Source of the DNA: Desulfoluna sp942491485
Lineage (GTDB): Bacteria; Desulfobacterota; Desulfobacteria; Desulfobacterales; Desulfolunaceae
Direction: 5' to 3'
Assembly: GCA_942491485.1 (NCBI GenBank)
Contig: CALOAX010000012.1
Span: 1-64,000 of the forward strand
DNA: 64,000 bases
Shown: one piece after another, positions 36,782 through 45,688 of the stretch
How positions within the stretch are numbered: position 1 is the stretch's first letter
Layout of the letters: each line of letters begins with the position of its first letter
Notes under the pieces: model-generated
The model's database searches: none
Told to the model about the DNA's origin: nothing
What the model saw: the letters and a program-made list of their open reading frames with translations, nothing else
Made by a program: the position numbers and the translations under genes

Positions 36782-38338
36782 CTAGAAGAAGATTTCCAGT
36801 TTGTGATAGAGGGCGTAGGTGTCTTCTTTAGCATCAGCATTTCCACTACGCTCGGCCCAGTAATCACCGGACTGAAGGTAGGCGGCGACGCCGGAGTAGA
36901 CAATGTTGTCCCAGATTTTCCAGGTGAGGGTCAGGTCGTATTCGATGCCGTGGTCGTCATCGATGCCGGAGGGCGTGTCATCAGCCTGGGAGGCTGCGAT
37001 GAGGGCACCCAGGGTGAGGTTGTCCATGGGGCTGAAGTCGGCACCAGCGTACATCATGCGGTAGCCGTCGAGGCATGCGACATAACCGGAACCGAAGCCG
37101 TCGCCAACAAGGTTGCCGAGGCCATCGCCCAGGGTGGTGTTCATGCCGTGCTCATCGCTGGTGAGGATGAAGGCCTTGGCCCAGTCGGATCCGGGAGCCA
37201 CGTAGCCCATGTTTTTGATCTTGTCGTCATCGTAGTCAGAGTCACCGGAGGTGATGGCATAGCCGGCCTGAACCGTAACAGGACCCACGTCGTAGCGAAG
37301 CTCGCCAAACCAGGCGTAGCCTTCCACATCACGGGTTGTGTCATTGGCGCTGTATTCGGCTTCACCGAAGACGAAGTCAAGCTCGGTGGTGACACCCAGG
37401 GGGCCGAATTTGCCGTCGAAGTAGGGGGCCAAGAGATAAACTTTGGCTTTGGTGGTGGTGCCGCGGGGAAGGCCTAAGAGGGCTTGCCCTGCAGCTGCGG
37501 CGGGGGTGGATGCTGCCGCTGCTGCTGCATTGGCCGCGACCGTGGATTGAGCTCCGTATGTCGTGGCTAAGTTTGTTTGACCGTCGGCTGTGGCTGCCCC
37601 GGCCAATGTCCCAAGCCTTATCGCTTCCGCCTGAAGTGCCAGTGCCGTGGCTCCATCTGCCGTGGCCTGAGCAAGCCCACCGGCCTCTTCAAGAGTCTTG
37701 GTCATTATCGCCTGGCCCGGATCCTGAAAGAGGTTGTAATGGTAGAAGGCGGAGAGAAGGCCGGTTCGGTAGTTCGGGGTCTGATAGGTAGCACCGATGT
37801 AGTACTTGTTGTTGTCATCGTCCTTTGCCGTGGGATCATTCGGATCGTAGCTTTCGTAAACTTTTTCCGCCACAGCACCGATGTAAAGCTTGTTGGTGCC
37901 GATGGGAATGGGGGTGACCAGCTTGATGCGGTCGGTGTCGGTTTCGTCGTCGGACCAGCTGGTGCCCCAGACAACGCCCTGCATGCGGCCGATGGAGAGG
38001 AGGCCCACGGGAGTGATGATTTCAGCGTAGGCTCGGTCGAAGTCGATGTTGTCGTCGTCTTCACTGTTATCGAAGGCGGAGTCTTTTGAGCTGAGAAGTT
38101 TGTCGAGGGCGTCAAAGCGGGCGATGAGTTTGATCTTGTCCGTTACCTGGGCTTCTGTGAGGACGCGAAGCCGCATTTCCCTGAAACTTTGGTGAGGGTC
38201 GTTGTCATCAAGTGTGGGTTTCTCGTTGTAGATACCTTCGAACTGAAGGCTGCCGCTCACATCCAGATCCAGGGCAAGGGCCGGGGATGCGATCAGCATG
38301 GATAGAACGAGGGAAAGGAAAAGCAGGCATCGTCTCAT
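36782..38338 (-). CDS. Outer-membrane porin with an Ala-rich insert
   Basis: 518 residues. Residues 1-23 are a signal peptide (LLFLSLVLSMLIASPALA). The rest alternates polar and hydrophobic residues as in a beta-barrel, is rich in Asp and Tyr, and ends in a C-terminal Phe (KLEIFF), the BAM recognition signature. About 80 residues in the middle (from KTLEEAGGLAQATADG to AGQALLGLPRG) are Ala-rich and helical, unlike the strands around them, and may form an extracellular or pore-lining helix. AAGGAGA precedes the ATG. Expression is probably high: a near-consensus promoter at 38490-38518 and a strong terminator frame the gene. Solute unknown. Confidence 0.82.
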   Translation of the reverse strand: MRRCLLFLSLVLSMLIASPALALDLDVSGSLQFEGIYNEKPTLDDNDPHQSFREMRLRVLTEAQVTDKIKLIARFDALDKLLSSKDSAFDNSEDDDNIDFDRAYAEIITPVGLLSIGRMQGVVWGTSWSDDETDTDRIKLVTPIPIGTNKLYIGAVAEKVYESYDPNDPTAKDDDNNKYYIGATYQTPNYRTGLLSAFYHYNLFQDPGQAIMTKTLEEAGGLAQATADGATALALQAEAIRLGTLAGAATADGQTNLATTYGAQSTVAANAAAAAASTPAAAAGQALLGLPRGTTTKAKVYLLAPYFDGKFGPLGVTTELDFVFGEAEYSANDTTRDVEGYAWFGELRYDVGPVTVQAGYAITSGDSDYDDDKIKNMGYVAPGSDWAKAFILTSDEHGMNTTLGDGLGNLVGDGFGSGYVACLDGYRMMYAGADFSPMDNLTLGALIAASQADDTPSGIDDDHGIEYDLTLTWKIWDNIVYSGVAAYLQSGDYWAERSGNADAKEDTYALYHKLEIFF

Positions 38339-38489
38339 GTTTTCGTCTCCTTTGGGTGACATGGGTACCGGGTTGTGATTCTTTGTTCAGGGGCTAAACC
38401 ACGTTCACTGACAAAGCGGCAAAATCCGGTTCCGTCAGGGGTAATGTCTCAAATGACTCAACTGAGGGAGCTGTTATTCAGTGTAAACG

Positions 38490-38518
38490 ATGTTATGAAA
38501 CCGACATATAAATGTCAA
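38490..38518 (-). promoter_or_regulatory. Sigma70-type promoter of the porin gene
   Basis: On the minus strand TTGACA (38518-38513) is 17 bp from TAACAT (38495-38490), about 150 bp upstream of the porin ATG. Confidence 0.6.
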
Positions 38519-38927
38519 GTGCTATCATAGTGAGAAGAAAGGTTTTTCGGGTTTTCTAAGGAAAGAAATCGATACGGTTTGGGCTCATGGATTCTCAGGA
38601 GGTTTTCCTCGCCGATGATGGGCGACCAGTCTCTTTTTTTTGACAAGGGTTAATTGTCTTATATTTCTAACAGGGATTTTCGGAAATAATAACCTCGAAT
38701 TCCGACTACTACATATTGATTGATATGGCCGTGCGGCTCAACATATGGCGATAGGCAAGCCTGCGTGCAACACTCTGGCTGCAGGAGTCTTTAAGGATAC
38801 CGTTGCTTACGTTAAGGACACAACGGGAAATTCAGTCAATTCTTTAAGACAGGATTAAGGCAAGGCCGAGGTCTATGGTGCACTGTGACGTGGTCGAAGC
38901 GCATTCGTCATCCGCTTTCAAGGTGGC
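38519..38927. other. Intergenic region with a decayed repeat half
   Basis: Between the permease stop and the porin promoter. A TTGACA at 38640 on the plus strand has only a poor -10 and no gene downstream. At its right edge is a capless module C remnant. Confidence 0.4.
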
Positions 38928-38935
38928 TCACCTTG
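38903..38935. repeat. Decayed module C half-element (E13)
   Basis: TTTCAAGGTGGCTCACCTTG with flanking CATTCGTCATCCG matches module C read from the right, but the 12-bp cap is gone. The TGA stop of the ABC permease lies within its hairpin. Confidence 0.55.
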
Positions 38936-39740
38936 ATGTGGACATTCTCTTTTCGAGCACGCGAATGCCTAAGGTCAGGGAGAGGGTCATGGCGAGGTAG
39001 AGGAGGGCCACCACGTTGTAGGTTTCAAAGAATTGAAAGGTGGACGCCGAATAGACTTTCCCGAGCTGCGTGATGTCCTGTACGCCAAGGGCCGAAACCA
39101 AGGCAGAGTCTTTTATCATGGCCACGAAATCATTGGCAAGGGGGGGGAGGACCGTGCGAACGGCCTGGGGGAGAATGACATACTGCATGGCCTGTCTGCG
39201 GCTCATGCCTGATGCGATGGCTGCCTCCATCTGGCCGGAGGGGATGGATTCGATACCCGCTCGAAAAATCTCAGCAATAAATGCGCTGTACCCGATGGTG
39301 AGGGCCAGGATGGCCCTGAAAACAAAGCTGATGTCCCGGACGCTGAGCTTGTCAAGCATCCCCGTTTCGATGAGTGGTGTAAGCATCCAGTTGATGCCTT
39401 TGACCAGGGAAGGGGCCCCAACAAAGGCGATGTAATAGAGAAGCACCAGCATGGGAATGCCGCGGATGATCTCTATATAGAAGGTGGCCGACTCGCGTAT
39501 CACCCGGTTGGACGAGATGCGCATGAGCCCGAAGGCAAGTCCCAGGGTGATGGCCGCGGCATAGGCGATGAGGGAGACGTAAAGGGTGGTGAGGACCCCC
39601 TTCGTGAGCGCTGAAAGGATGACGCTGTACGATTCATCGCGAACCATGTGCCAGGTGGTCATGCAGCCGATGAGAAGAGCGGCCAGAAGCCAGGATGGAA
39701 TGGATGAAAAGAGGGGGAAACGTCGCGCAGCAGCTCTCAT
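38928..39740 (-). CDS. Amino-acid ABC transporter permease
   Basis: 270 residues of the polar-amino-acid (His/Glu/Gln) permease family, with about five to six membrane helices. The EAA loop EAAIASGMSRRQAMQYVILPQAV is intact, as is EIIRGIPMLVLLYYIAF at the start of the core. The ATG at 39740 follows GGAG. Upstream in-frame sequence is repeat element E7 and is not part of the gene. The stop codon lies inside a module C hairpin remnant, so the original C-terminus may have been altered. The matching binding protein is the next gene upstream on the same strand; no ATPase gene is nearby. Confidence 0.88.
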   Translation of the reverse strand: MRAAARRFPLFSSIPSWLLAALLIGCMTTWHMVRDESYSVILSALTKGVLTTLYVSLIAYAAAITLGLAFGLMRISSNRVIRESATFYIEIIRGIPMLVLLYYIAFVGAPSLVKGINWMLTPLIETGMLDKLSVRDISFVFRAILALTIGYSAFIAEIFRAGIESIPSGQMEAAIASGMSRRQAMQYVILPQAVRTVLPPLANDFVAMIKDSALVSALGVQDITQLGKVYSASTFQFFETYNVVALLYLAMTLSLTLGIRVLEKRMSTSR

Positions 39741-39767
39741 GAAAACTCCAATATGCAAAAAGGCGTT

Positions 39768-40071
39768 GCCTCCGGCGCCGAGGTGAGCCACCTCGAAAGC
39801 TGGTTGCCGTAGCTGTTTGTCCCTCGTTCCTCGGGTCAAACAGCTACGGCCTTCGCCTTAAGTTGTGTATTTCTTTTTTTCTGTCGCCTTGAATCTTTTG
39901 AGCTCCGAATGCTTACGCAAAGCCCCCTTTGGTCACCGCAAAGGCGGTTGAAAGCCACCTTGATATAGTCACGGGCGAAGCCCGTCAGCGAATGTGATCG
40001 GCCTGAGGAACGAAGGCCGGGAGCATTCGAGAACCTGGAGTGCAGGGGATCATCCCCTGCCCGTCGGAGGC
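39768..40071. repeat. Composite intergenic element E7 (C left, B right)
   Basis: Left terminus GCCTCCGGCGCC (39768-39779), hairpin CGAGGTG/CACCTCG, then 14-bp perfect arms at 39806-39819 and 39837-39850 around the core TCCCTCGTTCCTCGGGT. Right terminus CCCGTCGGAGGC with GCAGGGGAT/ATCCCCTGC, then CGAATG/CATTCG and ACGGGC/GCCCGT stems (module B). It lies between the binding-protein stop and the permease start of one apparent operon. Confidence 0.85.
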
Positions 40072-40076
40072 AGATT

Positions 40077-40874
40077 TTACTTGTTGTATTCGTAAAACCA
40101 CTTGGTGTTGAGACGGTCCAGGAAGCCGTCTTTTTTCATGGCGTCGATGGCCTGGTTGAAGGGGGCCACCAGGTCGGAGCCGGGGGTGAAGATGAAACCG
40201 AACTCTTCGGTGCCCAAGGGACCGCCGACGGTTTTCAGCTTTCCGGGCATGGCGCCGATGTAGCCGCGGCTGGAGGCTGCATCCATGAGAACCATGTCGA
40301 GGTCTCCGGCCACCATGGCCTGAACGGCGGCGCCGAAGTTCTCGAAGAGTTTGATGCGGGGGTTGGACTCATCGCCGTCAAGGACGTTGTAGACACCGAC
40401 ATAGAAGTTGGTGGTGCCGGGCTGCGAGCCGATGAGAAGTTTCTTGTTGGCGCCGAACTCCTTCTCGTTGGTAAAACGGTCTTCGTCGGCACGGACCAGC
40501 ATGTACTGCTGTGAGACCATGTAGGGGGCGGAAAAGTCCACCTGCTTTTTGCGCTTGTCATTGATGGTGATGCCGTCCATGCCCACGTCGAACTGGCCTT
40601 CCCGGATGGCGGAGATCATGGTGTCCCAAGTGCAGACCTTCCAGTCGATGGTGCAGTTGAGGCGGCGACCAATCTCATTGATGGCATCATATTCCCATCC
40701 CACGGCGTTGCCGGTCTTTGGATCGACAAAGTTCAGGGGGGTGTAGTCGTTGCCGGTGACAGCGACAACCGTTCTTCCGTTGAGGTCGGGCAGGGACCCG
40801 CTGCTGGCGGTGGCCGCAGAAACAGTCAACAGGGTCGCCAGAATGGCGAGGCATGCTTTTCCAGTCCACTTCAT
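40077..40874 (-). CDS. Amino-acid ABC transporter substrate-binding protein
   Basis: 265 residues. A signal peptide (KACLAILATLLTVSAATAS) is followed by a type II periplasmic-binding fold of the polar amino acid family: NDYTPLNFVDPKTGNAVGWEYDAINEIGRRL, GQFDVGMDGITINDKRKKQVDFSAPY and MLVRADED. It captures an amino acid in the periplasm for the permease downstream on the same strand. AAGGAGAG lies eight bases before the chosen ATG. The stop is five bases from the right end of element E7. The missing ATPase must be encoded elsewhere, or shared. Confidence 0.9.
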   Translation of the reverse strand: MKWTGKACLAILATLLTVSAATASSGSLPDLNGRTVVAVTGNDYTPLNFVDPKTGNAVGWEYDAINEIGRRLNCTIDWKVCTWDTMISAIREGQFDVGMDGITINDKRKKQVDFSAPYMVSQQYMLVRADEDRFTNEKEFGANKKLLIGSQPGTTNFYVGVYNVLDGDESNPRIKLFENFGAAVQAMVAGDLDMVLMDAASSRGYIGAMPGKLKTVGGPLGTEEFGFIFTPGSDLVAPFNQAIDAMKKDGFLDRLNTKWFYEYNK

Positions 40875-41009
40875 CTTCAAACTCTCCTTCATTTCTATGC
40901 ATGGCGAGGGTGCCCCCTCTCTCTCTTTTGCGTATTCTTCCCGACAACGGAAAGGACACAGAATAGACTCATATAGTTCAGGCGTTGCAGGCAAGTCAAC
41001 AACTGGACG

Positions 41010-41615
41010 TTATTTTGGAAGGTACTGCCATACCTCCCACCACTCTCGATTTTTGAACACCTTAACGGGGGTACTGGTTGGGCTGCTGTGATGTTTATTG
41101 AAATCGGTGCCGAGGAGGGACGCCAGCTCATCGGTTGCCAGCGCAAAAGGGGGAAGAGGTTTTTCCGGATTGTCGGTATCATCCAGAAAAAAGCAGCCCA
41201 TGAGGAGGCCGCACTCTTGAAGCAGGTGGGGGATTCGGTTGCCCCAGGCAATCCTGAGGTGCCGAGGAAACGAAGCAAGGAAGGCTCGTTCATAAATAAG
41301 GGTGTAAGGTTCTGCGGTATGGGCAAAGAAGTCGTCGCAGATCAGTTTGCCACGGAATCCGTTTTCGGACAGAAAAGCCCTGGCCTTGTCAACGGCCTGG
41401 GGGCTGAAGTCAAGGGCGGTGACATCCCAGCCCCTGCGATCGAAAGAGAGGGCTTCCCATGCCGAACCGCATCCGGGGATGAGGACTCTGCCGGGCTTTG
41501 GCTGGGCATCCAGCCAGGCGTCAAGCTCCGGGGGAGTTGCTTCGGCATCCCAGGGGGTGAACTCCTTGTCGAATAATCGGTCCCAGAATTCAGGGGCTGC
41601 GGGATCTCGTGTCAT
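41010..41615 (-). CDS. TPMT-family class I SAM-dependent methyltransferase
   Basis: 201 residues. It resembles the bacterial thiopurine S-methyltransferase family: FWDRLFDKEFTPWD at the N-terminus, SAM motif I RVLIPGCGSAWEALSFDRRGWDVTALDFS, and CDDFFAHTAEPYTLIYERAFLASFPRHLR. Bacterial members may detoxify selenium, tellurium or thiols; the substrate here is unknown. GAGAGG precedes the ATG at 41615. Oriented with the binding-protein gene, 135 bp upstream of it. Confidence 0.78.
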   Translation of the reverse strand: MTRDPAAPEFWDRLFDKEFTPWDAEATPPELDAWLDAQPKPGRVLIPGCGSAWEALSFDRRGWDVTALDFSPQAVDKARAFLSENGFRGKLICDDFFAHTAEPYTLIYERAFLASFPRHLRIAWGNRIPHLLQECGLLMGCFFLDDTDNPEKPLPPFALATDELASLLGTDFNKHHSSPTSTPVKVFKNREWWEVWQYLPK

Positions 41616-41677
41616 CGTGCCTCTCTTTGCTGGTTTGAAACGGTTCAGCTTATCGTTGCCTTCTATGGTCAACGTGT

Positions 41678-41872
41678 GCCTCCGGCCAAGGGCTGAGCCC
41701 TTGGCCCCCAGGTTCGCAAATGCTCCAAACCCTCGTTCTTCAGGGCAAATTACATTCGCTTCTCGCTTTGCCCATCCTACAGGGTTCCAACAGTATCCAC
41801 CACACAGGACAAAGACTAAGCCTGTTTGTCAAACTTTTCAAAAGTTTGGCCCCCGGCAGGGCCGCCGGAGGC
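41678..41872. repeat. Composite intergenic element E8 (B/C-like left, A right)
   Basis: Left terminus GCCTCCGGC with hairpin CCAAGGGC-TGA-GCCCTTGG, then GCAAATG/CATTCGC around CCCTCGTTCTTCAGGG. Right terminus GCCGCCGGAGGC (ends 41872) with perfect module A in reverse. It is one of the shorter complete copies, 195 bp. Confidence 0.83.
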
Positions 41873-41924
41873 ATGCTTTTATCCTGACTTTGGTCATAGG
41901 AGGCACACTGAACAGTTACCTGTC

Positions 41925-42815
41925 TCAGGTGGCTTTTGCCTTCTTGGGCAGGGCCAGGTAGACATTGCCGGCAAAAATCAGGAACGCGCCGACCCATCCG
42001 GTGAGGTTCAGGGCAGGCTCCGCCGCAATCACAGGTCCCAGCAGGGCAGCCAGGAGAATACGGGAAGATGAGACAATGCTCCCTTCCACAGCCGTGACAA
42101 ACCGGAATCCGAAGGTGATAAAGATCTGACCCATGACGCTCAGTATGGAGCAGAGAGCAATAAAAAGAAACGCATGACCATCTGGCCAGACGATGCGATC
42201 TTTGAACAGGAGGACGATAATCACACAGCCCATGCCGAACATGAAAAAGAGGGTTGTTTCGGTGGAGTGCACCCGCCTTGAGAGGTTCAAGTAGATAATG
42301 GCCACCGAGGCACTGACACCGGATGCCAGCCCCCACAGTGAGTTCAGGTTAAAGCGTGTGAGCAGCCCGGAGTGAAAGAGGTCCGGTGCAAGAATCATGA
42401 TCACCCCGGCAAAGGCGACAAGGACCACCAGGATGGCAGCGGGGTTTCGTTCATCCTTCAGGGTGAACCAGCTGAAGAGTGCCACGAACAACGGGTAGGT
42501 CATGTTAAGGATGTTGCCCTCAGCCACACTGGTGAGGTCAACGGCCTTGAAGAAACAGTATACCGCCATGGTGTTGGCCAGGGTCCGGCCAATGAGGTAG
42601 TGCCAGCTTACCGGTTTGGGAGCGCTTCTCTTCACGATAAGTAGGCCGGATACCATAAGGAACCCCAGGAAAAACCGACCGAACACGAAGTTTGCAGAAT
42701 CCACGTCGACACCATTGAGCCGTGCCCATCTGAGGGTGGCGGTGGCAAGGTAAAAGCAGACGGCAGAGGCAAAGACCGATGAAAAACCGAGTAATTTGTT
42801 GGATGGTTGACTCAT
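41925..42815 (-). CDS. EamA/DMT-superfamily transporter
   Basis: 296 residues with ten predicted membrane helices in two EamA repeats (about 5-140 and 155-290). FKAVDLTSVAEGNILNMTYPLFVALFSW ends the first repeat and FVTAVEGSIVSSSRILLAALLGPV is the matching part of the second. It is probably a metabolite exporter; the substrate is unknown. The C-terminus KKAKAT lies about 50 bp before element E8. Confidence 0.82.
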   Translation of the reverse strand: MSQPSNKLLGFSSVFASAVCFYLATATLRWARLNGVDVDSANFVFGRFFLGFLMVSGLLIVKRSAPKPVSWHYLIGRTLANTMAVYCFFKAVDLTSVAEGNILNMTYPLFVALFSWFTLKDERNPAAILVVLVAFAGVIMILAPDLFHSGLLTRFNLNSLWGLASGVSASVAIIYLNLSRRVHSTETTLFFMFGMGCVIIVLLFKDRIVWPDGHAFLFIALCSILSVMGQIFITFGFRFVTAVEGSIVSSSRILLAALLGPVIAAEPALNLTGWVGAFLIFAGNVYLALPKKAKAT

Positions 42816-43274
42816 AAGGCTGTGGGTGGGCTCAAGTCCCGGTATTTAGTGTTAAGTTCATGCCGGGATGTCGTCAGAACCAACGGGAACTTTGGGGTAA
42901 TCCGAAGGGCAAAGAGGGCAAGGCGGCAGGTTGCCGATTGAGGATCTTAAATATGCCTTATTGCCCGTATTGTCAATGGGTATGGACTTTTGGGTATAAA
43001 CCTTGTTTAATGTTCGAGTCCCCCTTCAATGGGGCTTTTCTTTATTTGCTTTTGAGTAACTATTCACCTTGCCGCCGGAGGCCGCTTTCTGGCAACTGAA
43101 CAGTTACGTTTTTTTAACGAGTGGACCCACTGTTTTTGAAGAAACTTTCACCATGGCCTTGCGCAACGTGAATACCCATTTCGATATCCATATTATGGAA
43201 ATATAGTATGACTGCATGGGTTTAATTTGCTGTGGGGCTCCTTTGACGATGACCTTTTACGAGTGCATGATTTC
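42816..43274. other. Intergenic region with a solo repeat end (E12)
   Basis: About 460 bp between divergent genes. It holds GCCGCCGGAGGC at 43071-43082 preceded by CACCTT, a lone right terminus with no left partner, and a weak CCCC-TTCAAT-GGGG hairpin followed by CTTTTCTTT at about 43022-43044. No gene is visible. Confidence 0.55.
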
Positions 43275-45440
43275 ATGAATCGATTTGCCTTTCTTTCCAC
43301 CGGATTGGCCATCAAGGCCATATATGACATGACGCGTACCCGGGTGAACCTTCATGACGAGGAGAACATCCCCGAAGGGGCTGTCATCTTTGCCGTCAAC
43401 CACTTTACACGCATTGAAACCATTTTCCTGCCCCTCCATCTTCAAAAATTGACCGGTGTGCCGGTGTGGTCCCTGGCGGACTCTTCTCTTTTTAAAGGGT
43501 TTGTGGGGGATTTTATCAGTGAAGCCGGGGCCGTCTCCACCCGGGACCCTGACCGTGACAAGCTGATGGTGAAGTCTCTACTGACCGGAGAGGCCAACTG
43601 GGTTATCTTTCCGGAAGGCCGGATGGTTAAGACCAAGAAAATTTTTGAAGACGGCGAATTTGTGATTGATGCTGCGGACGGCAAGCACCGCCCCCACACC
43701 GGAGCCGCTACCCTGGCTCTGCGTACCGAGTTTTACCGGGAGCGGCTTCGCACGATGCAGGAAAAACAGCCGGAAGAGTACCAGCGTCTGCTGGAGCTTT
43801 TTGGGGTTGAGGAAACCGAACCGCGTCTGGATCAGAGTACCTCCATCGTTCCGGTGAATATCACCTACTATCCTTTAAGGGCCCGCGAGTCGATTGTCAG
43901 TAAAATTACGGGGTCTCTCATCGACAAACCCTCCACACGAACCCTTGAAGAGGTGATGACGGAGGGGAGCATGCTCCTGGACGGGGTGGATGTTGATGTA
44001 CGTTTCGGCAAACCCATCAAGGTGCGGCCCTATTTGAAAAACCCGGTTGTGGCGTGGGATATCGCTTCACCGGAACCCATTGATTTTGATGATCCCATCA
44101 ACTCCCGGGCAGTACTTCGGGAGGCGTCACGTAGCCTGATGCAGGAGTACATGACGGCCATCTACAGCATGACCATGGTGAACCATGACCATATCTTTTC
44201 GCGGTTGATCATGCGTCATGAGAGCGATTACATCGACCCCATGGATCTGAAGGCCAGGGCCTTTGTGGTGAGCGATTGGCTTCGACGGCAGATCGGCATC
44301 CATATACACACCAGCCTTGAGGATTCCCAGAGCCATCTTCTTACCGATGACCGGTATGAAAAGTTCTCAAATATCATGGAGGTGGCAGAGCAAAAGGGTG
44401 TGATCCGACGGGATGAAGAGGGGTGGATCATTCGAAACCCGGATCTTCTCTGCAACGGCGGGGAGTTTCATACCCTGCGCATTCAAAATCCCCTTATGGT
44501 GATGTCCAATGAGGTGGATCCCCTGACCGACCTCACCGCCTTTCTGGATCTGGTTGCACGGGAACCGGCAGCCCACATTAACCGGCGAATCTTTGGGATG
44601 CTCCTTGAAAAGGGCATCAATGATTTCAAGACCGATTATGAAACCTATTACATTGAAGGGGAGAGCAAGCCGACAGAGATCGGGTCTCCCTGCCTTCTCA
44701 ACGGGGATGAACGGCGGATCGGCGTGCTTCTCATCCACGGGTACATGGCCGCACCCGCTGAGGTGAGGGGGCTTGCCGATCATCTTCAAAGCCAGGGCTA
44801 CTGGGTCTATACACCCCGCCTTCGCGGGCATGGAACCGCGCCCGAGGATCTGGCTGAGCGAGGGTATCTCGACTGGGTGGTCTCCGTGGAGGAGGGGTAT
44901 GCCCTGTTAAGGAATATGTGCGACACCCTTTTTGTGGGGGGCTTTTCTACGGGCGCGGGTCTGGCTTTGGACCTGGTGACTCGAATCGACAGCGCCGGAA
45001 AGGTGAAGGGCGTCTTTGCCGTTGCTCCTCCCATGAAACTCCAGGATTACTCCAGTCGGTTTGTTCCGGCGGTGGACACCTGGAACACCATTATGAAACG
45101 CCTGCGTATCGATCGGGTGCGCAAGGAGTTTATCGAGAACAAGCCGGAGAACCCCCATATCAACTACACCCGAAACTCCGTTGCCGGAATTCGAGAGATC
45201 GACCGCCTCATGGATCAACTGGCCCCAAAGCTGGAGAAGATCGAGATGCCGGCCCTGATTGTTCAATCGGCCCGTGATCCGGTGGTGAACCCCAAAGGAA
45301 GCAGAAAAGTGTTCGGAAGTATTGCGTCAGAGGATAAAGAGTACAGGCTTTTCAACTTTTCACGGCACGGCATCCTTCTTCACGAGGGAAGTGAGAAGGT
45401 TTATCGCGCAGTCTCTGAGTTTCTGGAAGATCATCTGTGA
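43275..45440 (+). CDS. PlsC-like acyltransferase fused to an alpha/beta hydrolase
   Basis: 721 residues from ATG 43275 (GTG 43263 and TTG 43227 are alternatives; none has a clear ribosome binding site). The N-terminal part has glycerol-phosphate acyltransferase motifs: AVNHFTRIETIF (NHx4E where HX4D is usual), VSTRDPDRDKLM and VIFPEGRMVK. The C-terminal part from about residue 470 is a monoacylglycerol-lipase-type alpha/beta hydrolase: VLLIHGYMAAPAE, elbow GFSTGAG (Ser558), QSARDPVV (Asp668) and SRHGIL (His698). A linker of about 200 residues joins them. It may remodel acyl chains of phospholipids or neutral lipids, an inference from the two activities. No membrane helix is obvious. Confidence 0.75.
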   Translation: MNRFAFLSTGLAIKAIYDMTRTRVNLHDEENIPEGAVIFAVNHFTRIETIFLPLHLQKLTGVPVWSLADSSLFKGFVGDFISEAGAVSTRDPDRDKLMVKSLLTGEANWVIFPEGRMVKTKKIFEDGEFVIDAADGKHRPHTGAATLALRTEFYRERLRTMQEKQPEEYQRLLELFGVEETEPRLDQSTSIVPVNITYYPLRARESIVSKITGSLIDKPSTRTLEEVMTEGSMLLDGVDVDVRFGKPIKVRPYLKNPVVAWDIASPEPIDFDDPINSRAVLREASRSLMQEYMTAIYSMTMVNHDHIFSRLIMRHESDYIDPMDLKARAFVVSDWLRRQIGIHIHTSLEDSQSHLLTDDRYEKFSNIMEVAEQKGVIRRDEEGWIIRNPDLLCNGGEFHTLRIQNPLMVMSNEVDPLTDLTAFLDLVAREPAAHINRRIFGMLLEKGINDFKTDYETYYIEGESKPTEIGSPCLLNGDERRIGVLLIHGYMAAPAEVRGLADHLQSQGYWVYTPRLRGHGTAPEDLAERGYLDWVVSVEEGYALLRNMCDTLFVGGFSTGAGLALDLVTRIDSAGKVKGVFAVAPPMKLQDYSSRFVPAVDTWNTIMKRLRIDRVRKEFIENKPENPHINYTRNSVAGIREIDRLMDQLAPKLEKIEMPALIVQSARDPVVNPKGSRKVFGSIASEDKEYRLFNFSRHGILLHEGSEKVYRAVSEFLEDHL

Positions 45441-45688
45441 TGAACGCGCATCCCTCAAACAAATGAAACGCGATGGCGCCTTTGGCGATGTTTTTTACAA
45501 GCGGATTCCCATTGAATCCTTTTGTATTGGGGCTGCCGTTGTGATAAAAATACCGACTTTGAGCAAATACTCTGCAGCAGGTTGATCCTTAATTCATATA
45601 AGGACGAGATGACAGCTGCTGTAATTATAATAGATACGATGACATCACCACACATGCACTTGTGTAAACCAACAGGGAGCTGACACAT

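Noticed and set aside
38640..38667. TTGACA on the plus strand as a promoter
   Set aside because: The best -10 (TATATT) is only 14 bp away and there is no plus-strand gene downstream for over 4 kb.
42960..43045. GTTCGAGTCCCCC near 43012 looks like a tRNA T-arm
   Set aside because: The stem around TTCGAGT does not pair and no acceptor, D or anticodon arms are found upstream.
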